From positions 8,278,423 through 8,342,422 of the forward strand of contig NW_026622852.1 of assembly GCF_023065955.2 (NCBI RefSeq): DNA of 64,000 nucleotides. Direction: 5' to 3'. Source of the stretch: Ursus arctos (taxonomy: Eukaryota > Chordata > Mammalia > Carnivora > Ursidae). Shown in pieces: positions 23,291 to 32,846 of this stretch; the stretch's first letter is position 1; every line of letters begins with the position of its first letter. The translations under genes were made by a program, and so were the position numbers. The notes under the pieces are model-generated. The model was given only the letters and a program-made list of their open reading frames with translations. It ran no database searches and was not told the origin of the DNA.

Positions 23291-24915
23291 TACTGTAATA
23301 AAAGTATGCAGAGTCGCATTTCCGCTCTTCCTATTGAAGATATTCCACGCCATCATCTACAAGAGCAACAGAAGGGTTATTTTAAACAATAGTATGACGC
23401 TCTCCAGACAGGCATAGTTTAGAAATTTGACTACTCGCTTTCTCAGCGCAGATACTTTTTGTAAAACCATCAAGTCTTTGTTTTGGCAATCAACGGTGAT
23501 GGTGCACTCTGGGTGCTTTCACTGAGGTTACTGAGAGCCAAGGAGGCGCCCAACACTCTTGCATTGGGGGAGTCTGGAAAGACTTTTTCCCATTTTTAAC
23601 ATCATTTTTGTTCTCATATCATTCACAGAACAACTTCAAAGAACCGATCTTGCTCCTGAGTGTAAATGCTCCCAAAGTTTTGATCCATGAAGAACCCATT
23701 CAGTATTAGTGATTGAAAGTGCCAATGTTGACATTCAAGCAATTGAATTTCAGTACCATTAACCCTCCCATTAGAGAACTGACTTCATTTGTTTACAAAA
23801 GTCACTTAAAGTGAGAATGACATTGCTTGGCAGGATCCCCTGGAACCCGGTTGCAAACAATTGTAACATAAATAAGTAGGCTCTGGCAAATGGGTGCCAA
23901 AGAGAAGGGAAATGGGTTGGTGTAGCTGGGCAGGACAGCTGTACACCTGTTGGAGTTTTACCTGGCATGAGCCAATGACATTTGTTTCCACTTTCTTAGG
24001 CAATAAATTTGCTTGGTGAGTAATGGTGCACACCTACCAATTTAGAAAATTAGAGAGAGAGTTTCCGTTCCAGGGAAATGGCTCCGAAAGGTGTGTGGAG
24101 AGCTGGAGGCTCTTTAAATAATCCAAACTCTCCACAGAGCAACTCCTTAGAATTTGTTTCACTGGCATTGGGAGTGATTTGCAGAGAGCACAGAACATTT
24201 AAATACAGACACTGTATTATACAAGCCTTTGATGACTGTATGAAAGAAGTGCTCTGCAGAGAACATGGTAAAATACTGTGAGTTTCTACCATAAATAACC
24301 TGAAGAGGTCACTGCACTGTTTTGATGAATGTGATTTATTCCCTAGACTTGGAGAATAATGGTCACTAAGCAAGGCCTCAAATTCGATGCCTCTAATGAC
24401 TAAATCATGAAACGTTTTTAGAAGTACTGATAAAAGCAAGTACAGGTACAAGCAAGCCGAAGATTAGACTGAATTTCAAGTTTAAATGCTGTTCTCTGTT
24501 TGTTTTTTTCCCCTAAGATTATGAAGGCATTTATCTATTTTTCTTTGACCCCATTTTGTTGTTTTGGGGATTTTCCTAGGGATATGGTATTTAAAAGAAT
24601 ATCCAGTAATATGAAGCATCTTTGCAGAAGTGAAACCATCAAACAGATGCAGGAAAACCCATGCTCTTGCTTCTGATGGGGATTAGAATAGAACCCTCTC
24701 TTCACGTCACCAGTGTTTAGTTCCCCGTTCTTTAACTGGTATCTGGAAGCACTAATAAAGAGGAACAAACATTTCTGCCAACCTCACTTGCCTAGATAGC
24801 TTGTTTGCTCAGATTCCCCCCCCCAGCATTGAGACACAGAAGGCAAAGAGAGGAGGTCAATAATTTTCTAATTAAGTCACAGTACAGAGGCAACACCACT
24901 ATTTCTTTTATTCTG
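23291..24915. other. TE-free unique block, conserved-element-like
   Basis: No recognised transposon. Two overlapping minus-strand frames (23771-24033) and one of 133 codons (24050-24451) have no recognisable domain and no start context of note, so I treat them as chance. A C run of nine lies near 24818. Confidence 0.4.
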
Positions 24916-24919
24916 CAGA

Positions 24920-25255
24920 TTTCAGTGTATCAGTCAGAATAGTCTGACTTATGCTATGATAACAAAAATTCAGAAACCCCATTGGCTTAAAATGTTAATT
25001 TTATCTCTAGCTTACACTATATATTTAACATGGCTTAGTAGGGGTCCTGCTCAACAAAGTCACCGGAAGATACATTAACATTTAACACATGCTTTCAACC
25101 TCTCCATGACAAGAGAAAGGGGAACGTGGAAATGTCAATGCTGACTTTTAAATGCTTTCACTTAGTGGGGACACATAAAACGTCTGCTTCTTTGTCATTG
25201 TCCGAGTAAGGCATATAACTAAGCCTAATTTCAAGGGCACAGGGAAGTGTAAATG
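24920..25255 (+). repeat. Possible ancient LTR/DNA repeat
   Basis: TCAGTCAGAATAGTCTGACTTATGCTATGATAACAAAAATTCAG and CATTGGCTTAAAATGTTAATTTTATCTC resemble an old mammalian repeat with wording GGTTATGCTGCAGTAACAAA...AGTGGCTTAA...TTTATTTCTC. Family not named with confidence. Confidence 0.4.
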
Positions 25256-25333
25256 CCCATGTGTTCAGCATTACCATACCTAGGAATATAATAATCTACA
25301 TCAAGATTCCCAAAAGTCCTGTTCATCACGTAG

Positions 25334-25552
25334 GCCAATGGCTCTCAGTCAGGGCACATTTGTCCCCCAGAAAACAGTTGGCAACATCTGGAGACAGTTT
25401 TGGTTGTCACAACACGCAGAGGGTGATCCTGTCATCTAGTGGTTAGAGGCTAGGAATGTTGCTAGACACCTTACAAGGCACAGGACAGCCCCCACAATGA
25501 AGAATTAACTGGTCCAGAACATCACTAGTGCTGAGATTGAGAAACCCTGCAT
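25334..25552 (+). mobile_element. MER5A-type hAT-Charlie MITE
   Basis: CCAATGGCTCTCAGTCAGGG, TTGGCAACATCTGGAGACAG, TTTTGGTTGTCACAAC, TCATCTAGTGGTTAGAGGC, GGACAGCCCCCACAATGAAG and GAGATTGAGAAACCCTGC: full MER5A in order. Confidence 0.93.
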
Positions 25553-25659
25553 TAGATTACTGGGTTTCTCAAAACTGGCATCCATAAGAAAGTCCACGTC
25601 CAGACAAATTAAGACATATTTTAAAGCTCTGGTGATGGAAACTGCTTAGTTTTGGTGAA

Positions 25660-26600
25660 AGAATACACGGATAGATCAATGGAACAAAAAACGGAACCCC
25701 AAAACAGATTCACCTTTTGTGAATGTATAGAAGCAACAATCCCACACAAGGCAAAATGAGAGGGTGACTATCTACATGGGAAAAAATAAAGCCTCATCGT
25801 TTTCTCATATCGTACGCAGAGATAAATTCCGAATGGATTAAAAATGCAAAAGTAAAAACATGACTGTAAATTTACCAGAAGGAAACAGGAGTGTGTTTTT
25901 ATGAAAGAGTAAAGGACATCTTCTTAAAACACACGAAAAGCCTAAAAGAAAGCTATGCATAAGTATCCCCATATCAGAATTATGTGGCAAGCAAGAGACT
26001 GGAAAAAAACACTTGTGAATGTTTACACAACACCCATCTAAAATATATAATGAAAAATCATCTGAAATATATAAAGAAATTTATCAAATATAAAAGCTGG
26101 AGAGGGAAAACACAAAATGAGTCCGGAGCATCTTATGGTGTCTCAAAATAAGGAAGTGCTCAGAAAACAAATGATGATGGCATTGTCAAGGGCCAGAGGA
26201 ACCAACATAAAAGAGCTTCCAGTGGCAAAGCTGGAACAATTTGAGCAATAAAATAAACATGTTTTAACAGTATGTTATAAACAATAAAATAACATAATAC
26301 TGGATTATAACCCAAAGTGTAAAATAAACATACAGGAGTCCATGCTAATATAAATGATTGAATAAATAAATAAATAGGAGAGAAGAGACAAACCTTCCTT
26401 GCAGAAGAATTCCACTTGATGTAAATAGCTCCCCTCCCCCAGGAGGCGGAGCTTAGCTTCTTCCCCTCCCCCAGCCTCCGTATGGCTTGGACTTAGTGAC
26501 TTGCTTCAAAAGAATAGAATATGGAAAGAAGAGAATGATAGAACTTTACAGCGGAATAATCTGGCAAATACTATCTAGGTTATACACATATGGTATGTAA
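25660..26600 (+). mobile_element. Old L1 fragment (ORF2 part plus 3'UTR)
   Basis: ATAGATCAATGGAACAAAAAACGGAACCCC, GACTATCTACATGGGAAAAAATAAAGCCTC and AATTTACCAGAAGGAAACAGG...AGAGTAAAGGACATC are degraded L1 ORF2 wording. From about 26220 the sequence turns into L1M-type 3'UTR, with AAATAAACATGTTTTAACAG and a GGCTTGGACTTAGTGACTTGC...AGAATAGAATATGG block near 26485. An (AATA)n tract is at 26360-26374. No open frame. Confidence 0.75.
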
Positions 26601-26794
26601 TGTCAAAGAAAAGGTCTGCAAGGATCCAAGCAATAACGGTGGTTGCCTTGGTTAGCAGACAAGGTGGAAAATGTGATATGTGGTTATATGGAGAGAAGAA
26701 AGGAGAAGCAGTACATTAGAAATAACATATTTTTAGTCCTTATATAATTTAACAGCAATTTAAAATAAATACCCATCGTGTGTGTTTGTTGAAG

Positions 26795-26905
26795 ATGGCC
26801 CATTCTTTGACCTTTACCATCAGAAATTCAGTTGGTCTGGAGTAGGCCCAGAAATAAGAATTTTTAACAAGTGCCCTGGAAGGTTCTAATGTGGTAGGCA
26901 CAGCA
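26795..26905. mobile_element. hAT-Charlie-type MITE fragment
   Basis: CATCAGAAATTCAGTTGGTCTGGAGTAGGCCCAGAAATAAG...TTTTTAACAAGTGCCCTGGAAGG matches the inner part of a MER20/MER3-like element (TCTGATTCAGTAGGTCTGGGGTGGGGCCC...AACAAG). Family approximate, near-palindromic so strand not assigned. Confidence 0.5.
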
Positions 26906-27629
26906 GACATGGCATTCAAGAAACTGAAAGCTAATAAATAAGTTTTCAAGTTGTTTTGCATATATTACTGATTTTCTGAGCTGGAAAAGGTTAATTTCAT
27001 ATATCCATCGCCCAACCAGTGTTAGGATTTGAAAGGGCCCAAGTTTTGATCCAAATGGACATAAGATCAAAGACTAAGGCAAATGGGAGATAACAATATC
27101 ATATAATTACACATGTAATAAAGCTGATACTGGAAGGTGTATCTTATACCTGTGGGTAGGCGATTTTCATGATATTAAGTTACAAAATTAAACAGACTCA
27201 CCTACCCAGTCACACTGAACAAGTCTCTGCTTTTACCTCATGGCAAAGAACAGGTGTTGTCTTCAACCAATTTCATTTCCCTGGTGAGAGGAAAGAGCTA
27301 TCCAGTATATTTCTCTTGAACACCCCAAAGACAATTTGTTCCACCTTCTGTGAGGAGCAGTAAGTGAGGGTCTGTACAGAGGCCAAGAGTGTTATCCTAG
27401 TGGAGTTCTTTCCACAGGGGAAGAAACATCTTGGAATAGGGAAGGATTAAACCCCTAAAGATACAGGAGGATATGAGAACATACTATGGCCTTATTCAAA
27501 GAACGTGCCCCCTTAGAGGCAGCCCCATCATTCAAAGGCATCAGCTCGTCTAATTAATGCTTTAGTTTTTCAATTCTATGTTTCTCGATATTTTATCAAC
27601 ATTGAATTCATACTTCTTATGTGTGGTAG
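26906..27629. other. Unique non-coding sequence
   Basis: No repeat or exon recognised. Confidence 0.4.
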
Positions 27630-28260
27630 ATTAATAAGTTAATGGTCCTCAATTTTTCACCTTTTTTTTTTTTTTAAGATTTATTTATTTATTTTAGAGG
27701 AGGGAGGTGAGGAGAGGGGAGAGAGAATCCTAACCAGACTCTATGCCGAGCGAAGAGCCCGTTCAGGGCTAGATCCCACGACCCTGAGATCAGGACCTGA
27801 GCCGAAACCAAGAGTTGGACTCTTAACCTACTGGGCCACCCAGGTGCCCCTTCACTTGTTCCTATATCCATAACCTTGTATGGCCCCACCCACAATTAGT
27901 TTGAGCTTCAGCACAAATATTTCGGCCAATGGAACCTGACAATGGGACTTAAAGTTTATTTTCATACTGCGTTTTGGAGCCCCAGCCAGTGTCACCATAT
28001 GAACAGGCCTGGCCTAGCTTATCGTGTGAACAGAATCAGATAGCCAAGATGCTTCCATTGTTCCAGCTGACATGTTGGAACACAAGTACCCGACCTGTGA
28101 GCAAGGTCATCTGACACCAGCCAGCCCCAGACAACCTGCCAAATGACCGCAGACACAAGAGTGAATGCGGATGAGATCAAGAGCCTGGCCTGAACCTGAA
28201 AAGGACCCACCGGGTAGACCTGCCAACTAATGAAACGGCCAAGCCACGAAGTCTTGGGAT
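27630..28260 (+). mobile_element. MaLR-type LTR split by a SINE
   Basis: TTAATGGTCCTCAATTTTTCACC before the SINE and CTATATCCATAACCTTGTATGGCCCCACCC after it read as one LTR 5' part. Downstream GGCCAATGGAACCTGACAATG, TGAACAGGCCTGGCCTAGC and GCCAGCCCCAGACAACCTGCC follow the same MLT1-group consensus order. The left end is approximate. Confidence 0.65.
27662..27850 (-). mobile_element. SINEC nested in a MaLR LTR
   Basis: Minus-strand head GGGGCACCTGGGTGGCCCAG, body CTCTTGGTTTCGGCTCAGGT and CTGATCTCAGGGTCGTGGGATC, A-rich tail seen as T15 at 27662. A short TTCAC-containing repeat on both sides (about 27655 and 27851) is consistent with a TSD. Confidence 0.88.
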
Positions 28261-30095
28261 GGCTCTGCTATTTGATACTCTATATAGCATGAAGTATGTA
28301 TCCAAATAATATTGTATGATTTTTCTTTTATATTTTGTGTGGAAATTCTGAAACTTCCTAATGCTGAAAATTTTAAATACTGTGTCATGAACCTTACAAA
28401 ATAAAAGTAAAAACAACGTAAAGCTCCATCATCTTACAACTGAAGGGTTTGTTTCTGTATCGTCCTCCAGACACTCATACCCAAACTCTATCTGAACATT
28501 CTCGAGTTGAATACAAATCTGACACAAGACCTCAGTGTCACTAGGTTAGTGGCTGTGCTCTCAACTTGTACAGTAACTACATTTAAATATTAGCATATGC
28601 ATTACATTAGGCATTTTTGTTTTCAGGACCATACCATCGGACAATACTGAGAAATATGCCAAGTCCCATTAAGCTCCCAGGAAGAAACTGAGTATGTAAT
28701 TCTTCCCGAGTGATGGCTTCAGGAGTTCATTGGCAGCTTTGATCATTGCAAACATGCTTCTATCAAGTGCAGGTTTGAACTGCGTATTGGTGGGAACTGT
28801 TTGACTATTCAAATACAACAAATTTAATTTTTCACAGGAGTTTGCATTTGAAATAGGTAAACATGATTTGTTTCCTCTGTGGATTTGGTACAACTTTGCC
28901 TATCAATAATAAGATGCTATTTAATGTCCCAGAAGTCCCCATGGAAGGAGCAGTCATCAGAAAGAGATGGAGGAAGAAGTAGGTTCAGAAATCGTCTGCC
29001 AGGAAGAGCCACCTATGGTCCTCCGTTTCATAGATAGTTAGGACCTCAACCCGTCCTCAACTGCAAGCTCAGTGACTTCCCCAGTGCAGTGCTGGGCCAC
29101 CAAGAATTCAGTATCACCACCAGTGGCCATCATCCTCCCCTTCTTGGTTCTTCTCCCCAGCCTGTCCAAGCTCCTTTGGGAATCTTTGAATGAGTGCCAC
29201 TAAGCTTGGCTAATGCATACCCTTGGTTGCAATCAAAGTTATTTTAAGATTTTCTATGTAGAAAAACATCCAGAGGTTGAAGCATTTGAAATCTCTTAGC
29301 TTTAAGTTGTAACCTATCCCATAAAACAAAACAAAAAAAAAGTCTCAAAACCTAAAGGGAAATACCTTTGCCAAAATGAGTCTTATGAAAGAATACACTT
29401 TTGTGCATGCTGAGGAATCACCAACAAGAACTACAACGACAAGCCCCTTAAACATCTGCACCTATTTAAAACCATTATTTTTGGTACTGGCACGACTGTA
29501 ATTCACTCCAAAGTTATTCTTTTTGCTCAAAATTAAGGGCAGTGGCATCCATTTTGTTTACTGGCAGGGGCATGATTCTCATTAAAGGAATACATTCAAT
29601 TCTTTTACATTTACATTCCTACGAGCAAAGCAAACTCAAACCAGAAGATGCTTATTAGGCACAAATGTAAGCATACATGCTCACACCAGGAAATGAAACC
29701 TGAATCTCTTGTAACCATTGCAAAATGCTAATTATGACTATTATGCCACCTTATGCGAAATCCGGCTTCAGGGGTGACCAAGGTTTAACACGGGTTCTTT
29801 GTGAAGTGGTTCGGAATATTGGTGACTTGCCCTCCCTTCCTTCTCAGAGAGGTCAATCATCCAATTTGTTACTAGAAAAATTAGACGTCCTTCATCAATT
29901 CTATTTATTGTTGTTTTAAGCTGCTGCAAGACTTTTAAAATAAGAACACGGTGGTCACCTCTGCCATAGGCATAGCGGGTGGGTGACAGGCGCCTGCAAA
30001 AGTATGAAAGAGAGTTCCTGCAGTGACGAAAAATTTTCTGTCTTCGTGAGATTTCTAAATCTGTAAATTGTGTTTTTAAAAGAGAAAACAAGTAA
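28261..30095. other. Unique non-coding block, conserved-element-like
   Basis: No SINE, L1 or hAT recognised. 28540-28900 and 29420-29720 are AT-rich and non-repetitive in the manner of conserved non-coding elements. The 134-codon minus frame at 29768-30172 overlaps the next repeat and has no recognised domain. Confidence 0.35.
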
Positions 30096-30099
30096 GTAT

Positions 30100-30375
30100 G
30101 AGGGGCCAAGTCAAGTAGGACCTCGCAGACTGTGGCAAAGGATTTGGATTTCACTGTATCTGAGAAGCACATTCATTGAAGATTTTCTAGCAATGGAGTG
30201 GCATATGATCTCAGTCCTGTTTTTAGAGGCAGACTGTGAGATATGGCCAATGTGGTGTAGCAGGACAAAGCTTGGAACAGGGAGACCACGGAGGTGGTGA
30301 CTGCAATAGTCAAGGAATGACCCAATCCATGTTGACTTGGTGGAGGTGGTGGCAGTGGAGGTGGTGAGAAGTGGT
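30100..30375 (+). repeat. Ancient mammalian-wide repeat (second half)
   Basis: GGGGCCAAGTCAAGTAGGACCTCGCAGACTGTGGCAAAGGATTTGGATTTCACTG, ATGGAGTGGCATATGATCTC, CTGCAATAGTCAAGGAATGA and GGTGGTGGCAGTGGAGGTGG follow a familiar old interspersed-repeat order (TAGGGCCTTGTAGGCCATGGTAAGGACTTTGG...GGGAAGTGACATGATC). The same family is at 41255-41850. I cannot name it with confidence. Confidence 0.6.
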
Positions 30376-30539
30376 ACAACTTCTGCCCTGGGCCATGTGA
30401 TGCTACCTCAGATACACCTGCGCCTCCCCCCACCCACCCCCGGGAAAGGATATTTACCCCTCGCTGCAGGGAAGTTTGGTTGCCAGCACTCAACTGTCAG
30501 CCATCTTTGGGAATTGTATCTTCTGAAGAAAGCCACTTG

Positions 30540-30808
30540 CTCCTTTTTTGGGGCAGCCCAAACCAATGATAGGTTGATGCAGGGGTATAAAGGCCTGGCT
30601 CTCTGAACGCAACACAGGACAACTCGGAAAGGCCATTCCAGTCTTACAGCTCACTGCAAGTTTGGCTAAGCCCTCGTGACTGCCCAGCAGCTTCTCTCTC
30701 CGTGGATCTGCTTTTCTCCCGTTCCCCGTTCAGCATTGATCCTAAAAGCACTCCCTAATAAATGCTAATTTCTGTCCCAGACTGTGCTTCCTGAAGAACC
30801 CAATCTGC
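30540..30808 (+). mobile_element. ERVL-class LTR, 3' half
   Basis: A TATA-like GGTATAAAGGCCTGGC (about 30585), CTCCCTAATAAATGCTAAT (polyadenylation signal about 30751) and a CTGTCCCAGACTGTGCTTCCTGAAGAACCC terminus (about 30772-30802) give a promoter-R-U5 order typical of an LTR. The 5' end is not clear. No internal retroviral region is present. Confidence 0.6.
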
Positions 30809-30954
30809 AATGCTTTGCAATAGAAGTTGATTTCTTTTTTCATCTGTCTAAAATTCAAAGTTGTACTTCAGGAATTTTATCCACTTGTCCAGTGATCTGG
30901 GGTGGGTTGTGGTGGTCTAGAAATATCAGGCAATGATGAGACTCTTCCAGCCCC

Positions 30955-31080
30955 TGCTTCTTAACTGGCCATCGGACACAATCACTTAACTTCTCTGGGG
31001 CTCTCAGTTTGATCTTCTATGAAATAAGGAGACGTTTAATCAAATGAGACATTCTGGAAGAAAAACTTTACAACTCTATG
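30955..31080 (+). repeat. MIR fragment
   Basis: CAATCACTTAACTTCTCTGGGGCTCTCAGTTTGATCTTCTATGAAATAAGG is MIR core wording. Confidence 0.65.
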
Positions 31081-31431
31081 ATAAAACTCATTAGGAATTA
31101 AAAGGAACTGAAAACCAGCTTCTCTTTTTGTCAATGGTCTCAAGATCTTGTCTTCCCTTGATCCACTCCCCGGGGTGTTAGCTGTTTCTCCATGATCATG
31201 TAGGTCTTTAAAAGGTACACAGGAGACATGAAGGAAAATTAGACTAAATCTAGCCAGTTCTGCCCATTGTTTGCAAATATGATAAGATTTCATGGGAGAG
31301 GATTGTCATTAGTAATTACCTAAGTCAATTTCTTGTGTTTTTGTTATGTTTTGGTTTTGAATATTCAGTCCCACCCCAGTGATTCCAAGTGGCTCTCAGT
31401 CCTGCCTAACTTGATTTTCCTCTCCTTGGTC

Positions 31432-31535
31432 TTTTTTTTTTTAAGTAGGCTTCACACCCATCGTGGGGCATGAACTCACAACCTTGAGATCAAGAGTCAC
31501 ATGCTCCATTGCTTGAGCCAGCGAGGTGCCCCTAG
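31432..31535 (-). mobile_element. Short SINEC variant lacking the CT-rich segment, with TSD
   Basis: Minus-strand head GGGGCACCTCGCTGGCTCAAG, tRNA-like body, GATCTCAAGGTTGTGAG B-box region, then CCCACGATGGGTGTGAAGCC and directly an A-rich tail. Only about 104 bases. CTCTCCTTGGTC flanks it exactly at 31420-31431 and 31536-31547. Confidence 0.93.
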
Positions 31536-31547
31536 CTCTCCTTGGTC

Positions 31548-31760
31548 TTGATCTTCTTCCATGATTAAGACAACCCTGTCTCAGGCTCAAGACCTTTACA
31601 CATGTTCCCTCTGCCTGAAATACTCTTCCCACTCTTAGCAGAGTTAACTCTCACTCATCTGTCGGGTCTCAGGAGCAAAGTTACACCTTCAAGGAATTTT
31701 TTCCTTATCACCAGTAATGCCTAGTGATTTCTACCTGCTTGGAACATTCTCACAGGCTTA
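31548..31760. repeat. L2 LINE fragment
   Basis: CTTTACACATGTTCCCTCTGCCTGAAATACTCTTCCC, then CTCACTCATCTGTCGGGTCTCAG and AAGGAATTTTTTCCTTATCACC: the well-known L2 3' order. Confidence 0.75.
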
Positions 31761-32088
31761 CCCGTACTGAGGGAGATTTCTAAGAACTACATGTAACTCC
31801 ACATGTGAGTGAGAGTGACATTGAGCTCAACGTCACTATTTTTAAAAATAGTTCGATTTTTAAAAATCAGCAAATTATTTGAAAAGTCACTTAACTGACA
31901 ATAAGACCATCCTGTGTTGGGAAGATAAAGTGTTAAAAAGCAAGGAACTTGCTTGTAAAGGAAGTTGAAATCTAGAAGAAGTACCCTGTTTTAGAGGAGC
32001 ATTTTCTTAAGTGTAATTGCTTCCACCTCGCTCTTTTGCTGTTGCTAATATTGAGCTAAATTTAACCTTCTTAAAGTTACGTGGTGTT
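31761..32088. other. Unique non-coding sequence
   Basis: No recognised repeat. A TTTTTAAAAATAG...TTTTTAAAAATC near-repeat lies at about 31840-31868. Confidence 0.35.
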
Positions 32089-32295
32089 CAGGGGCGCCTG
32101 GACAGGTTAAGCTTCAGTTGGTTAAGCATCTGCCTTCAGCTCACGTCATGATCCCGGGGTCCTGGGATTGAGCCCCGGCTGGTAGGTCTAGCTCCCTGGT
32201 CAGTGGGGAGTCTGCTTCTCCCTCTCTCTCTCTGCTGTTCTCCTGCTTGGGCTCTCTCTCTCTCTCTCTCAAATGAATAAATAAAAAATTTTTTT
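32089..32295 (+). mobile_element. SINEC with a modified head
   Basis: GGGGCGCCTGGACAGGTTAAGC at the head carries an odd duplication of the GGTTAAGC motif (about 32106 and 32121). The body TCATGATCCCGGGGTCCTGGG and CT-rich part are normal. Flanks AAAGTTACGTGGTGTT and AAAAATGCATGGTGTT (about 32296-32311) form a diverged TSD. Confidence 0.9.
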
Positions 32296-32462
32296 AAAAA
32301 TGCATGGTGTTAATTACAGACAACAGTAGTGATTTTTGGCACCACATATTTGCCATAGTTGACATGCAGGGTGGGACGGAATGTTTAGCCTGTCCCGCTC
32401 TGATTCACACATGCTTCCTCCCTCTCCATCCATCACTCTTTGCCCTCACACTCTGCTATGAT

Positions 32463-32846
32463 TATCGAGGGCTTCTCACAGTGTGGTTCACAATCTACTT
32501 CCATCAAAATCACCCGAAATGCTTGCCCAAAATGCTCATTCCCCGGCTCTCTAAACCTCATGAATTAGAATTCTGGGGAGAATGGCTCAGTATCTGCATT
32601 TATTTTTTTTTTTTAAAGATTTTATTTATTCGACAGAGATAGAGACAGACAGTGAGAGAAGGAACACAAGCAGGGGGAGTGGGAGAGGAAGAAGCAGGCT
32701 CATAGCGGAAGAGCCTGATGTGAGGCTCGATCCCATAACGCCAGGATCACGCCCTGAGCCGAAGGCAGACGCTTAACCGCTGTGCCACCCAGGCGCCCCC
32801 AGTATCTGCATTTAAACCAAGCTCCTAGGTGATCTTATGCTTGAAT
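32463..32846 (+). mobile_element. hAT-Charlie-type MITE split by a SINE
   Basis: GGCTTCTCACAGTGTGGTTCACAATC, ATCAAAATCACCCGAAATGC, CATGAATTAGAATTCTGGGG and CAGTATCTGCATTTAAACC...CTCCTAGGTGATC, read across the SINE, follow a hAT-Charlie MITE consensus. The SINE TSD (CAGTATCTGCATTTA) lies in the element. Confidence 0.7.
32603..32799 (-). mobile_element. SINEC, young, perfect TSD, nested in hAT MITE
   Basis: Near-consensus body (GGCGCCTGGGTGGCACAGCG head at its right end, CTTCGGCTCAGGGCGTGATCC, CTCCCACTCCCCCTGCTTG). CAGTATCTGCATTTA is repeated exactly at 32588-32602 and 32800-32814. Frames reading through this SINE family (Glu/Thr/Arg-rich) recur in the window and are not genes. Confidence 0.96.

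Noticed and set aside
24050..24451. 133-codon minus-strand frame
   Set aside because: No domain, no splice or start context; expected at this length in 64 kb of AT-rich DNA.
32582..32776. Glu/Thr/Arg-rich frames, also seen at 13124-13333 and 57000-57200
   Set aside because: The same peptide appears wherever a SINEC copy is translated on the strand of its reverse complement; it is repeat-derived.
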